Positions 24,279 through 32,763 of a stretch of DNA of 64,000 nucleotides are shown here, in pieces; position 1 is the first letter of the stretch, and each line of letters starts with the position of its first letter. The notes under the pieces are model-generated. The model saw nothing but the letters and a program-made list of their open reading frames with translations. It had not been told where the DNA came from and searched no databases. The position numbers and the translations under genes are program-made. Origin of the DNA: an uncultured Eubacteriales bacterium (GTDB lineage: Bacteria; Bacillota; Clostridia; Oscillospirales; Acutalibacteraceae); the NCBI GenBank assembly GCA_934477125.1, contig CAKSOL010000002.1, positions 1 through 64,000 of the forward strand, in the 5' to 3' direction.

Positions 24279-24940
24279 AAATCATCGCTTCTTTCATAAT
24301 TTGTTACCATAATTTCAAGATTACCGTTCCGGCATCTCAGCTCATCTATAAATTCCTTTAGCTGCCCCTCGTTTTTTAGCTCGATTTTGTACAAGAGCTT
24401 GTATAGACTTCCCATATTGCTGGTGCGCGTTTTAAGGAGCCGACAGCTTTTGGTATACGCTCTGAAAAGGTCGTCAAAGGCGTCTGTAAAGCAGAGCGAT
24501 TCGGGGACGGTTATATGCAGCTCAAGCGCCTTGTCGCAGCTTAAGGGCAGCCTTGCGAGCAGTAATATTACCGCGCAGACTATAAGGGTAAATAAAAGCG
24601 CGATAGCAATATATCCGGCGGCGCAGGCAAGACCGGCGGTCATAACGAGGAATATAACTGCGATTTCCCGCGCCTTTCCGGCGGCTGAGCGGAAACGCAC
24701 CAGGGAAAACGCGCCCATAACCGCAACTCCGGTTCCGACATTGCCGTTTACCATCATAATGACGGTTGTAACGATTGCGGGGAGCAATATCAGCGAAACA
24801 ATAAAGCTGCGCGTTGTTTCCGAACGATAGGAAACGCTGAGCGCCGCGGCTGCTCCGCATATAAACGCCGTGAACAGACAGAGAAGATACCCTCCGACGG
24901 TAAAACCGCCGCTTGTTACAGATTCAAAAATTGCAGACAT
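24275..24940 (-). CDS. DUF4956 membrane protein
   Basis: This 221-residue protein has four membrane helices in its first 120 residues (FTVGGYLLCLFTAFICGAAA and then TTRSFIVSLILLPAIVTTVI). The conserved GNVGTGVAVMGAFSLVRFRS loop, with the SLVRFR motif diagnostic for DUF4956, lies between helices 3 and 4, and a cytoplasmic alpha/beta domain follows. The family almost always accompanies VTC-domain proteins and is thought to be their membrane partner. It overlaps the upstream VTC gene by 17 bases and the downstream lipoprotein gene by four, which strongly implies a single complex or pathway. Confidence 0.9.
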   Translation of the reverse strand: MSAIFESVTSGGFTVGGYLLCLFTAFICGAAAALSVSYRSETTRSFIVSLILLPAIVTTVIMMVNGNVGTGVAVMGAFSLVRFRSAAGKAREIAVIFLVMTAGLACAAGYIAIALLFTLIVCAVILLLARLPLSCDKALELHITVPESLCFTDAFDDLFRAYTKSCRLLKTRTSNMGSLYKLLYKIELKNEGQLKEFIDELRCRNGNLEIMVTNYERSDDL

Positions 24941-25682
24941 TTTTCATTTCTCCTTTATCGGTAAAATTTTTAAAAACAGACGGAAAAGCCGTTAATCCGC
25001 AGATATCGCGGTAAGCCGTTCCGTATTTTGAAAATGAAATCGGCAGTATGCCGCATTTATCAAGCGCCCGCGAAAAGGATATCGGCATCGCGCCGTCGGT
25101 TTTTATTTCAAGCAGAACCCTGTCGGACGGAAGAATTTGTTTGCCGCCGTCGCCATAGCAGGGGAGAGGATTTTCGGTTCGGTATCTGACGTTTGTGTCA
25201 AACGTCAGCCGCAGATTCGGAAGCTCCTTAACAAAATAAGCCTCACGCTCGTAAGCAATCATAACCGCCGGCTGCGGGTGTCCGTAGAAATTCAGAGCAT
25301 AGCCGATTTCCGAAATTATCTGAGATTGAAACGGCGGTATTCCGTTTTCGGCAAAGCTTATCGCCTGAGACATATTCATAACGGCTCTCCGCTTATAAAC
25401 AACCCCCATATATTTCTTTTTCAGCTCGAAAAATACATTTGAGTCCATTTCCGGCGTTCCGTAGCTGCGTATTCTCAGCTTTTCCTTGTAGCTGCGCGCG
25501 TCCAGCGAATTTCTGATTATAAGGTGCTGCGGCGTGTCAAGATATGCGCTGCATATTGTGCTTTTCCCGTAAGGGTCGGGCAAAAGCTCATTTTCTATAT
25601 ATCCGAGCAGTCTGTCCTTTTGCCGCACGGTAAGCATATATTTCTTTTCAACGCGTTTAAAAATGCATATTTCGTTTGCCAT
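24924..25682 (-). CDS. VTC-domain polyphosphate polymerase-like protein
   Basis: This 252-residue protein carries the VTC domain, the triphosphate-tunnel fold that in yeast Vtc4 makes polyphosphate from ATP. Tunnel-lining basic and acidic residues are visible in order: RVEKKYML (residues 10-17), YKEKLRIRSYG, VFFELKKKY, VVYKRRAV, YEREAYF, RLTFD, LLEIKTDG and ISFSKYG. It lacks SPX and membrane domains, which its DUF4956 partner would supply. It is the first gene of the three-gene operon, starting at ATG 25682 behind GGAGG. Polyphosphate synthesis is a family inference; some bacterial VTC proteins may act on other phosphates. Confidence 0.9.
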   Translation of the reverse strand: MANEICIFKRVEKKYMLTVRQKDRLLGYIENELLPDPYGKSTICSAYLDTPQHLIIRNSLDARSYKEKLRIRSYGTPEMDSNVFFELKKKYMGVVYKRRAVMNMSQAISFAENGIPPFQSQIISEIGYALNFYGHPQPAVMIAYEREAYFVKELPNLRLTFDTNVRYRTENPLPCYGDGGKQILPSDRVLLEIKTDGAMPISFSRALDKCGILPISFSKYGTAYRDICGLTAFPSVFKNFTDKGEMKNVCNF

Positions 25683-25754
25683 TTTTATAACCTCCCTCGG
25701 TTTTGTTAAGCCTATGATAAATCATAAACTTAAAATTTACCTAAAGGCTGCAAA

Positions 25755-25826
25755 AAAAATAAAAAAACGCCGCGGCGGGCATTTCTCCGAAAGAAAAAAT
25801 CTTTGGAAAAGCCTGCTGCGGCGTTT
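25755..25826 (-). terminator. Terminator of the lepA/M15 operon
   Basis: Sixteen-base stem with wobble pairs (25765-25780 with 25811-25826; core ACGCCGC/GCGGCGT) and a long loop. On the minus strand it is followed by TTTTTTTTATTTTTTTT. It ends transcription from the M15 peptidase gene before the VTC operon begins. Confidence 0.8.
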
Positions 25827-25838
25827 AGTTCTTATTCA

Positions 25839-26675
25839 TTATTTTTCGCTTTTTTGTTCTAAATACTCCTCAAGGCAAAGCCCCGAAGCCTTGATTTTCT
25901 GAGCCTCGTTTATTCCGACAAATCGGTAATGCCAGGATTCGTATATAACGCCGGTTTTATCCTGCTTATCCTTGGGAAAGCGGAGAATAAAGCCGTATTC
26001 GGCGGCATGCTGCTGCATCCAGGTGAATGCCGGCATACCCTCGAACGAGTCGTTTGAGCATATAAAGTCGGCGGCAAGACCGGTCTGATGCTCGCTGGTT
26101 CCGGGACGCGCTATAATCGTCGCGGTTTTGGCGTCCGCCTCCTCGGCGCTCAGTCCGTTGCTCATTTCCTTTTTGACGCGGTTGTCAAAAAGCATTTTCT
26201 GTATGGAATAGGAACGGTATGGCGAGCAGACCTTTAAGGGGATATTCTCCGCCCATGCCGCTTCGCACATAGCCTGCAAATAAGGATATGCGTCCTTATC
26301 GAACTTTTTGAGGTCGTAGCCCTTCTGGCGGTAGCTGTCGTCCATCTCCACAAGCAGCGACTCGTCGGATTCTCCGGGCAGCGGGTTGCTGCCGTTTACG
26401 AGCAGCAGCCTTGTATAATTTGCGTCGAGAGTGTAATTGCCCCTCTGAACATATTCCGGTCCGGTTTCCTCAGAGGACACATTTTCCGAAGAAACCTGAC
26501 TGTCCGACGGCGTTGAGCTTTCCTGCCGAGGCTCAACCTTTTTGGCAATAGCACTAATAATGAATACGATAAGCGCAAGCAGCGCAATAATAACCAAAGC
26601 GCAGCAGGCAAGAAATATATTTCTGCGGCGTATTGCCCGTCTCCGGGCGCTCATTTTTCCAGACATATCATTCAT
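25839..26675 (-). CDS. M15 family D-Ala-D-Ala carboxypeptidase (VanY/DdcY-like)
   Basis: This 278-residue membrane-anchored zinc peptidase should trim D-Ala from peptidoglycan precursors or cross-linked strands. It has a basic N-terminus, one membrane helix (about residues 17-42) and a Ser/Glu-rich linker to about 80. The peptidase domain follows, with zinc ligands in GTSEHQTGLAADF (His and Asp of SxHxxGxAxD) and WHYRFVG (His). CSPYRSYSIQKMLFDN precedes these, as in VanY. Start ATG 26675 lies inside the end of lepA (8-base overlap), so the two are coupled. A TTG one codon upstream is also in frame. Self-resistance is possible, but no vanR/S genes are near. Confidence 0.9.
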   Translation of the reverse strand: MNDMSGKMSARRRAIRRRNIFLACCALVIIALLALIVFIISAIAKKVEPRQESSTPSDSQVSSENVSSEETGPEYVQRGNYTLDANYTRLLLVNGSNPLPGESDESLLVEMDDSYRQKGYDLKKFDKDAYPYLQAMCEAAWAENIPLKVCSPYRSYSIQKMLFDNRVKKEMSNGLSAEEADAKTATIIARPGTSEHQTGLAADFICSNDSFEGMPAFTWMQQHAAEYGFILRFPKDKQDKTGVIYESWHYRFVGINEAQKIKASGLCLEEYLEQKSEK

Positions 26676-28473
26676 CAAGCTTCAGCACCGACATAAAGGC
26701 CTCCTTCGGTACCTCTACCGAGCCTAAGCGGCGCATCTTCTTTTTGCCCTCCTTTTGTTTTTCAAGCAGCTTTTTCTTTCGGGTTATATCTCCTCCGTAG
26801 CACTTCGCAAGAACGTCCTTGCGCAGAGCCTTAACGGTTTCCCGCGCGATTATCTTTCCTCCGACGGCAACCTGAATGGGAACCTCGAAAAGCTGGCGCG
26901 GAATATGCTCCTTGAGCTTTTCGGCAATCCTGCGCGCTCTTGCGTAGGCATTGTCCGCATGAACTATAAACGAAAGCGCGTCAACAACATCGCCTGCGAG
27001 CATAACGTCCAGCTTTACAAGCCGCGAGGGCTCGTAGCCGCCCGGCTCGTAGTCATAGCTTGCATATCCTTTGGTTCTCGACTTTAAGGCATCAAAGAAA
27101 TCGTAAACTATCTCGCTCATAGGCATAACGTAATGAATATCAACGCGGTCGCCTAAATATTTCATATCTATATAGGTTCCTCTGCGTTCCTCGCAAAGCT
27201 GCATTATCGTTCCGACATATTCGCTCGGACTGAAAATATTAACGTCCGCCATAGGCTCGAGCGCCTGAGCGACAGACGCCGGATCGGGATAGTTCGTCGG
27301 GTTATCAACCATAACCGTTTCGCCGTTTGTCAGCCGGAACTCATATTCAACGCTTGGAGCGGTGGTAATAAGGTCGAGATTGTATTCTCTTTCAAGCCGC
27401 TCCTCGATAATCTCCATATGCAGCAGCCCTAAAAATCCGCAGCGAAAGCCGAAACCGAGAGCCGTTGAGGTTTCAGGCTCGAAAAGCAGCGATGCGTCGT
27501 TCAGCTGCAAACGTTCAAGCGACTCCCGTAAATCGGGATACTTTGCGCCGTCCTGAGGGTAAATTCCGCAGAAAACAACCGGTTTAACGCGCCGATAGCC
27601 CTCAAGCGGTTCGTCCGCTGGGCGTTCGGCAAGCGTTATCGTGTCTCCGACGCGCGCCTGAGCAACAGTTTTGATTGATGCGGCGAGATAGCCGACCTCT
27701 CCGGCTGAAAGACAGTCGCAGCTGACAAGCGATGTCGCGCTCTTTCTTCCGAGCTCAACAACCGAGAAATCCGCGCCTGTCGCCATCATTCTGACTGTAT
27801 CTCCTGTGTGAATTTCTCCGCTCATAACGCGGAAATAAACGATAACACCCTTGTAAGCGTCATAATAGGAGTCAAAAATAAGCGCCTTGAGCGGTGCGCT
27901 GCGGTCTCCCTTGGGAGCCGGAACTCCGTTTACTATAAGCTCAAGCACCTGCTCGACATTTTGCCCCGTTTTTGCGGAAATAAGCGGCGCTTCGTCCGCC
28001 GGTATTCCGATAACGTCCTCAATTTCCTGCTTTATGCGCTCAGGCTCTGCGCTCGGCAGATCTATTTTGTTGATAACCGGAAGTATTTCAAGCCCGTGGT
28101 CAACTGCAAGATATGTGTTTGCAAGGGTCTGAGCCTCTATGCCCTGGGAAGCGTCAACAATAAGAATGGCTCCCTCGCAGGCGGCAAGCGAACGCGATAC
28201 CTCATAGTTGAAGTCAACGTGTCCGGGAGTGTCAATAAGATTAAGCTCGTATTCCATACCGTCCTTTGCGGTATAATAAAGCGTTACGGCGTGCGCCTTT
28301 ATGGTTATTCCGCGCTCGCGTTCAAGCTCCATACTGTCAAGTATCTGTTCCTCCATATCGCGGTCGGATACGGATTTTGTCAGCTCCAAAAGCCTGTCGG
28401 CAAGCGTTGACTTACCGTGGTCTATATGGGCGACTATGCAGAAATTCCGTATATTTTCAAGCGGAAAGGACAA
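26668..28473 (-). CDS. lepA: Translation elongation factor 4
   Basis: LepA/EF4 is a ribosomal GTPase that back-translocates or rescues stalled ribosomes. The 601-residue product has G1 AHIDHGKSTLADRL, G2/switch RERGITIKAH, G3 DTPGHVDF, G4 NKIDLP and G5 SAKTG, then EF-G-like domains II, III and V. The LepA-specific C-terminal domain ends in KKKLLEKQKEGKKKMRRLGS. The start is the TTG at 28473-28471, chosen because AAGGAGG lies 8 bases before it and because MSFPLENIRNF is the usual start; a longer in-frame extension to 28521 crosses the promoter. It overlaps the M15 peptidase downstream. Confidence 0.97.
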   Translation of the reverse strand: MSFPLENIRNFCIVAHIDHGKSTLADRLLELTKSVSDRDMEEQILDSMELERERGITIKAHAVTLYYTAKDGMEYELNLIDTPGHVDFNYEVSRSLAACEGAILIVDASQGIEAQTLANTYLAVDHGLEILPVINKIDLPSAEPERIKQEIEDVIGIPADEAPLISAKTGQNVEQVLELIVNGVPAPKGDRSAPLKALIFDSYYDAYKGVIVYFRVMSGEIHTGDTVRMMATGADFSVVELGRKSATSLVSCDCLSAGEVGYLAASIKTVAQARVGDTITLAERPADEPLEGYRRVKPVVFCGIYPQDGAKYPDLRESLERLQLNDASLLFEPETSTALGFGFRCGFLGLLHMEIIEERLEREYNLDLITTAPSVEYEFRLTNGETVMVDNPTNYPDPASVAQALEPMADVNIFSPSEYVGTIMQLCEERRGTYIDMKYLGDRVDIHYVMPMSEIVYDFFDALKSRTKGYASYDYEPGGYEPSRLVKLDVMLAGDVVDALSFIVHADNAYARARRIAEKLKEHIPRQLFEVPIQVAVGGKIIARETVKALRKDVLAKCYGGDITRKKKLLEKQKEGKKKMRRLGSVEVPKEAFMSVLKLDE

Positions 28474-28507
28474 TTCATTATCCTCCTTGTAAATTATGAT
28501 GTATATA

Positions 28508-28536
28508 ATAATAACATACATAAGAATTATTTACAA
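28508..28536 (-). promoter_or_regulatory. Sigma-A promoter of lepA
   Basis: On the minus strand TTGTAA (28536-28531), a 17-base spacer and TATTAT (28513-28508), 35 bases before the lepA TTG start. Confidence 0.65.
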
Positions 28537-28672
28537 GTTTTAATTTGAAATCTAAAACAGTGTAAAATTTTATTGTCCTCTTAATTGCCTTTATAACCGT
28601 AAAATGCGCATTTTAACGTATATACTATGAATTTATTTGTGCATTCATCTTTTGCAAAAGTGTATTATTATA

Positions 28673-28701
28673 TTGACTTTGTAAGGTGAATATTGTAAAA
28701 T
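28673..28701 (+). promoter_or_regulatory. Sigma-A promoter of the pyrH-polC operon
   Basis: TTGACT (28673-28678), a 17-base spacer and TAAAAT (28696-28701), 18 bases before the pyrH ATG. The leader is therefore very short, leaving no room for a riboswitch. Confidence 0.75.
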
Positions 28702-28719
28702 AAACAGGAGAAAAAACAG

Positions 28720-29439
28720 ATGGGGTGTTGTGATTTGAAACCGGTTTATAAAAGAGTTTTGTTAAAGCTGAGCGGGGAAGTTCTGGCAGGAGAAAAAGGC
28801 TCCGGCATTGATTTTGATAAGGTGCTTGAGGTCTGCGAAAGAGTTAAGCAGTGCGTTGATATGGGAGTGCAGGTTGCTGTTGTTGTCGGAGGGGGCAACT
28901 TCTGGCGCGGCAGAACCAGCGGAAAGATGGACCGTACGCGGGCGGACCATATGGGAATGCTGGCAACTACTATAAATTCGCTCGCTCTTTGCGACGCTTT
29001 GGAGCAGCTCGGAGTTGTCGCGAGAGTGCAGACCGCTATTGAAATGCGGCAGATAGCCGAGCCTTATATCAGATTAAAGGCAATTCGCCATCTTGAAAAG
29101 GGACGCGTCGTTATATTCGGCTGCGGAACGGGAAATCCGTTCTTCTCAACCGATACTGCGGCGGCGCTGAGGGCTGCCGAAATCGGAGCCGACGTTATAT
29201 TCAAGGCAACGAATGTTGACGGAGTTTACGACAGCGATCCCAAGCTCAATCCCGACGCTAAGAAATTTGATACCCTCACGCATATGGACGTTCTGCAAAA
29301 GGGACTGCACGTTATGGACAGCACTGCGGCGTCGCTTTGTATGGATAACGGCATTAAAATTCTTGTTTTCAATCTCGACGATCCGGATAATATCGTCCGC
29401 GCAATGACAGGTTCCCACAACGGAACATTAGTTGAATAA
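28720..29439 (+). CDS. pyrH: UMP kinase
   Basis: This 239-residue bacterial-type UMP kinase phosphorylates UMP to UDP. It belongs to the amino-acid kinase fold and works as a hexamer. Motifs are VLLKLSGEVLAG (Lys phosphate site), VAVVVGGGNFWRG (glycine-rich nucleotide loop) and GCGTGNPFFSTDTAAALRA (UMP binding). ATNVDGVYDSDPKLNPDAK is the ATP-site region. ATG 28720 follows CAGGAG. It leads a co-directional run (pyrH, frr, uppS, cdsA, dxr, rseP, ispG, polC) that is classic for Clostridia and is transcribed from the promoter immediately upstream. Confidence 0.97.
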   Translation: MGCCDLKPVYKRVLLKLSGEVLAGEKGSGIDFDKVLEVCERVKQCVDMGVQVAVVVGGGNFWRGRTSGKMDRTRADHMGMLATTINSLALCDALEQLGVVARVQTAIEMRQIAEPYIRLKAIRHLEKGRVVIFGCGTGNPFFSTDTAAALRAAEIGADVIFKATNVDGVYDSDPKLNPDAKKFDTLTHMDVLQKGLHVMDSTAASLCMDNGIKILVFNLDDPDNIVRAMTGSHNGTLVE

Positions 29440-29456
29440 CTTTGGAGGAAAAAATT

Positions 29457-30017
29457 ATGACAGTTAATGAGCTTTTGGATTATACATCGGAAAAAATGAG
29501 CAAAACCCTTGACTCGCTGGACAGGGAATATAAATCCATCCGCGCCGGCAGAGCAAACGTTGCGGTTTTGGATAGGATTACCGTTGATTATTACGGCGTT
29601 CCGACTCCTATTCAGCAGATGGCGGCGGTATCCGTTCCGGAAGCGCGTATCCTCCAGATACAGCCTTGGGACGCGAGTACCCTCAAGGAAATCGAAAAGG
29701 CGATACTGACCTCTGATATCGGCATTAACCCGAATAACGACGGCCGCGTTATCCGCCTTGCTTTCCCTCCGCTTACCGAGGAACGCAGAAAGGAAATAAC
29801 CCGCGACGTCCGCAAAAAAGCTGAGGACGGCAAGGTTGCGGTTCGCAATCTGCGCCGCGATTCTCTCGATAAGCTAAAGGCAATGAAAAAATCCAATGAG
29901 ATAACCGAGGACGACGAGCAGAACGCCGAGAAAAAAATTCAGAACCTTACCGATAAATTCTGCAAGGAAGTCGACGAGCTCGCCGCCGAAAAAGAAAAGG
30001 AAATAATGGCAATTTAA
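29457..30017 (+). CDS. frr: Ribosome recycling factor
   Basis: RRF (186 residues) splits the post-termination ribosome together with EF-G. The three-helix bundle is recognisable, with SLDREYKSIRAGRANVAVLD near residue 25 and the conserved YYGVPTPIQQMAAVSVPE hinge region. ILQIQPWD, GINPNNDGRVIRLAFPPLTE and RKEITRDVRKKAEDGKVAVR follow. The start is ATG 29457 behind GGAGGA; a TTG at 29442 in the same frame overlaps that ribosome site and is rejected. It lies 17 bases after pyrH and 19 bases before uppS in the same operon. Confidence 0.97.
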   Translation: MTVNELLDYTSEKMSKTLDSLDREYKSIRAGRANVAVLDRITVDYYGVPTPIQQMAAVSVPEARILQIQPWDASTLKEIEKAILTSDIGINPNNDGRVIRLAFPPLTEERRKEITRDVRKKAEDGKVAVRNLRRDSLDKLKAMKKSNEITEDDEQNAEKKIQNLTDKFCKEVDELAAEKEKEIMAI

Positions 30018-30036
30018 AAGCCGGGGGAGCGATTTC

Positions 30037-30753
30037 GTGTTTTTTCGCAGAAAAGCGGTAAATGAGGAAAGAAAAGTACCCTGCCATATCGCAATTATTA
30101 TGGACGGCAACGGGCGTTGGGCAAAAAAACGCTCGCTGCCGCGTTCTGCGGGTCATGCGGCAGGCGCTAAAACCTTTAAAAATATTGCGCGTTACTGCAA
30201 TAAAATCGGAGTTAAATATTTAACCGTCTATGCTTTCTCAACCGAGAACTGGAAACGTCCGCGCGAGGAGGTTGACGGTATTATGAACCTGCTCCGGGAT
30301 TATTTGAAGGACGCAACCAATTTTAAGTCGGAAAACATAAAGCTTAAATTTATCGGTGATTTTTTGCCGCTTGCCGAGGATATTCGCGAGCTTATCGCAA
30401 AGGATGAGGAGGAGTCCGAAAACGCAACCGGACTTCAGGTTAATATCGCGCTTAACTACGGCGGGCGCGATGAATTGGTACATGCCGTCCGCTCTGTTAT
30501 TGAAAGCGGCATACCGGCGGACGAGGTATCGGAGCAGCTTATTTCCGACAGGCTTTATACTGCCGGAATGCCCGACCCGGATTTGATTATCCGTCCGAGC
30601 GGCGAATACCGCCTTTCAAATTATCTCATATGGCAGGCGGCGTATTCCGAATTCTGGTTTTCCGATATTTTATGGCCCGATTTCAAGCCGCATCATCTTG
30701 AACAGGCGATAGACGCTTATAATCACCGTAACCGTCGGTTCGGCGGAGTTTAA
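30037..30753 (+). CDS. uppS: Isoprenyl transferase (undecaprenyl diphosphate synthase)
   Basis: This 238-residue cis-prenyltransferase extends farnesyl diphosphate with isopentenyl units to make undecaprenyl diphosphate, the lipid carrier for cell-wall precursors. Signature blocks are IAIIMDGNGRWAKKR (catalytic Asp, residues about 20-34), YAFSTENWKRP, NYGGRDELVHAVRSV and PDPDLIIRPSGEYRLSNYL, with the later WPDFKP element. It starts at GTG 30037, preceded by CCGGGGGAG. It feeds directly the MraY/MurG steps encoded further right in the window. Confidence 0.96.
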   Translation: MFFRRKAVNEERKVPCHIAIIMDGNGRWAKKRSLPRSAGHAAGAKTFKNIARYCNKIGVKYLTVYAFSTENWKRPREEVDGIMNLLRDYLKDATNFKSENIKLKFIGDFLPLAEDIRELIAKDEEESENATGLQVNIALNYGGRDELVHAVRSVIESGIPADEVSEQLISDRLYTAGMPDPDLIIRPSGEYRLSNYLIWQAAYSEFWFSDILWPDFKPHHLEQAIDAYNHRNRRFGGV

Positions 30754-30767
30754 AGGAAGATATTTTT

Positions 30768-31589
30768 ATGAAAACTCGAATTATTTCCGGAATAGTAATG
30801 GGAGTTATAGTGGCGGCGGTGCTTGCAGCCGGAATGCTGTGGAATACCGCCGTTATAGTGTTTTTTGTGGCGGCGCTTGCCGCCGGAGCGGCTTATGAGC
30901 TTGTCAGTAACGCCGCCGGAATTAAAAATGCCGCGGCAGTCGCCGGGGCTTGTATTTATGCCTTTGCGGCGGTCTGCCTGCTTTTGGGTAAGGAGCTTGG
31001 AATTAAAGCCGATGTGTTTCAGCTGTTTTTTGAGCTTTCGGTAGTATATTTCATTTTTGCCGTTTGTTTAACCCTTAAAAACCATAAAAGCTTTTCGCTG
31101 GCTTCTATCGTAACCCTTTCGGCAATGCCGGCGGTCTTGGCTTTCGGATTTTCGTGTATAGGCGGAGTAATAAATCACCGTGACGGACTGTATTATTTAC
31201 TGTTGACGCTTAATTTTTCAAGCGTTTGCGATATGGGCGCTTATTTTGTCGGCTCAGCTTGCGGAAAGCATAAGCTTTGCCCGGAAATAAGCCCGAAAAA
31301 AACCGTCGAGGGAGCTGTCGGAGGAATAGTATCAAGCATAGTCGTTTCGGTTATAATACTATTGTGCTTCGGCAGAGCTGCAGAGCTGCCGCTGCTGCTT
31401 TTGCTGACTATACCGTTTTGTATTCTCGGAATGTTCGGCGACCTGTTCGCCTCTGCGATTAAACGCTCTGTCGGTCTCAAGGATTACAGTCATCTTATTC
31501 CGGGACACGGCGGCATACTTGACAGATTTGACAGTATTCTGCTGATAGCGCCGGTTATGTACCTTTGCGTTATGCGGGGGATAATGTGA
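30768..31589 (+). CDS. cdsA: Phosphatidate cytidylyltransferase
   Basis: This 273-residue integral membrane enzyme makes CDP-diacylglycerol from CTP and phosphatidate, the branch point of phospholipid synthesis. About eight membrane helices span the protein. The C-terminal signature is SVGLKDYSHLIPGHGGILDR followed by FDS, with the metal-binding Asp residues at its end. CDMGAYFVGSACGKHKLCPE and SPKKTVEGAVGG precede it and are also conserved. The stop overlaps the dxr ATG (TGATG), and the start ATG 30768 follows AAAGGAAG, 14 bases after uppS. Confidence 0.95.
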   Translation: MKTRIISGIVMGVIVAAVLAAGMLWNTAVIVFFVAALAAGAAYELVSNAAGIKNAAAVAGACIYAFAAVCLLLGKELGIKADVFQLFFELSVVYFIFAVCLTLKNHKSFSLASIVTLSAMPAVLAFGFSCIGGVINHRDGLYYLLLTLNFSSVCDMGAYFVGSACGKHKLCPEISPKKTVEGAVGGIVSSIVVSVIILLCFGRAAELPLLLLLTIPFCILGMFGDLFASAIKRSVGLKDYSHLIPGHGGILDRFDSILLIAPVMYLCVMRGIM

Positions 31590-32749
31590 TGCGGGAAATT
31601 ATTCTTCTCGGCAGCACAGGCTCAATCGGAACGCAGGCGCTTGAGGTTGCAAAAGCTCAGAATTACCGTATAACCGCGCTTGCCGCCGGCGGAGGAAGAT
31701 TGGAGCTGCTCGAAAAGCAGGCGCGCGAATGGAAACCCGAATGTGTGGCGGTTTTTGAGCAGAGAGCCGCCGAGGATTTGAAATTAAGGCTTGCCGATAC
31801 CGGAATAAAGGTACTTTCCGGAGCAGAGGGCGTCTGCGAGGCGGCACAGGGCAGAGGAGATACGGTTTTAAACGCAATAGTGGGTATTGCGGGACTGAGA
31901 CCGACCCTCGCTGCAATAGACGCCGGAAAGATATTAGCTCTTGCCAATAAGGAAACCCTCGTTACCGCCGGAACGCTTGTTATGAACAGGGCAAAGCAAA
32001 AGGGTGTTCCGATTTTACCCGTTGACAGCGAGCATTCCGCAATATTCCAGTCGCTTCAGGGCGTTCCTGACGGCGCTGTTTCGCGGATACTCCTTACCGC
32101 CTCCGGCGGTCCGTTTTATGGGAAAACCGCCGCCGAGCTTGAAAACGTTACCGCCGCCGAGGCTCTTAAGCATCCTAATTGGTCTATGGGGGCTAAGATA
32201 ACGGTTGACTCCGCAACCCTTATGAATAAGGGACTTGAGGTTATCGAGGCGGTTCATCTGTTTGGAATAAGCGCGGAAAATATCGAGGTTCTGGTTCATA
32301 GACAGAGTATTTTTCATTCCGGAATCGAACTGCGCGACGGCGCGGTTATAGCGCAGCTCGGAACGCCCGATATGCGCTTACCGATTCAGTATGCTTTAAC
32401 ATATCCCGCCCGCGGGACGGCTTTTGAAAGACTTGACCTTTTTAAGGTTGGAAGTCTTACCTTTGAAAGACCGGATACCGAAACCTTTCGCTGCCTGCCG
32501 CTGTGCATAGAGGCAATCCGCCGGGGAGGTCTTTATCCTGCGGCGGCAAACGGCGCAAACGAGGAGGCTGTTGCGGCATTTTTGCAGGGTAAAATCCGTT
32601 TTCCCGATATTGCCGAGCTGGTCGGGACGGGAATGGAAACGGCTCTGTCCTGCAGCGGCTGTTACGGCGTTGAGGATGTCGAGGAGGCAGACCGCGCAGC
32701 GCGCGAGACCGTGCGAAGGGCAATCGGAGCTGCCGGTATTTGCCGATAA
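31589..32749 (+). CDS. dxr: 1-deoxy-D-xylulose-5-phosphate reductoisomerase
   Basis: This 386-residue enzyme carries out the first committed step of the MEP isoprenoid pathway, NADPH-dependent conversion of DXP to MEP. Features are the nucleotide loop ILLGSTGSIGTQAL (residues 4-17), ALANKETLVTAG, the metal and substrate site LPVDSEHSAIFQSL, the flexible loop LTASGGPFYG, and ALKHPNWSMGAKITVDSATL with MNKGLEVIEA. It starts at ATG 31589 in a TGATG junction with cdsA; an upstream in-frame start at 31565 would lie inside cdsA. It works in the same pathway as ispG and ultimately uppS of this operon. Confidence 0.97.
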   Translation: MREIILLGSTGSIGTQALEVAKAQNYRITALAAGGGRLELLEKQAREWKPECVAVFEQRAAEDLKLRLADTGIKVLSGAEGVCEAAQGRGDTVLNAIVGIAGLRPTLAAIDAGKILALANKETLVTAGTLVMNRAKQKGVPILPVDSEHSAIFQSLQGVPDGAVSRILLTASGGPFYGKTAAELENVTAAEALKHPNWSMGAKITVDSATLMNKGLEVIEAVHLFGISAENIEVLVHRQSIFHSGIELRDGAVIAQLGTPDMRLPIQYALTYPARGTAFERLDLFKVGSLTFERPDTETFRCLPLCIEAIRRGGLYPAAANGANEEAVAAFLQGKIRFPDIAELVGTGMETALSCSGCYGVEDVEEADRAARETVRRAIGAAGICR

Positions 32750-32763
32750 TTATTTAAACGAGG

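Noticed and set aside
28474..28521. 16-codon N-terminal extension of lepA
   Set aside because: It reads through the lepA -10 region and ribosome site; the TTG at 28473 gives the expected protein start.
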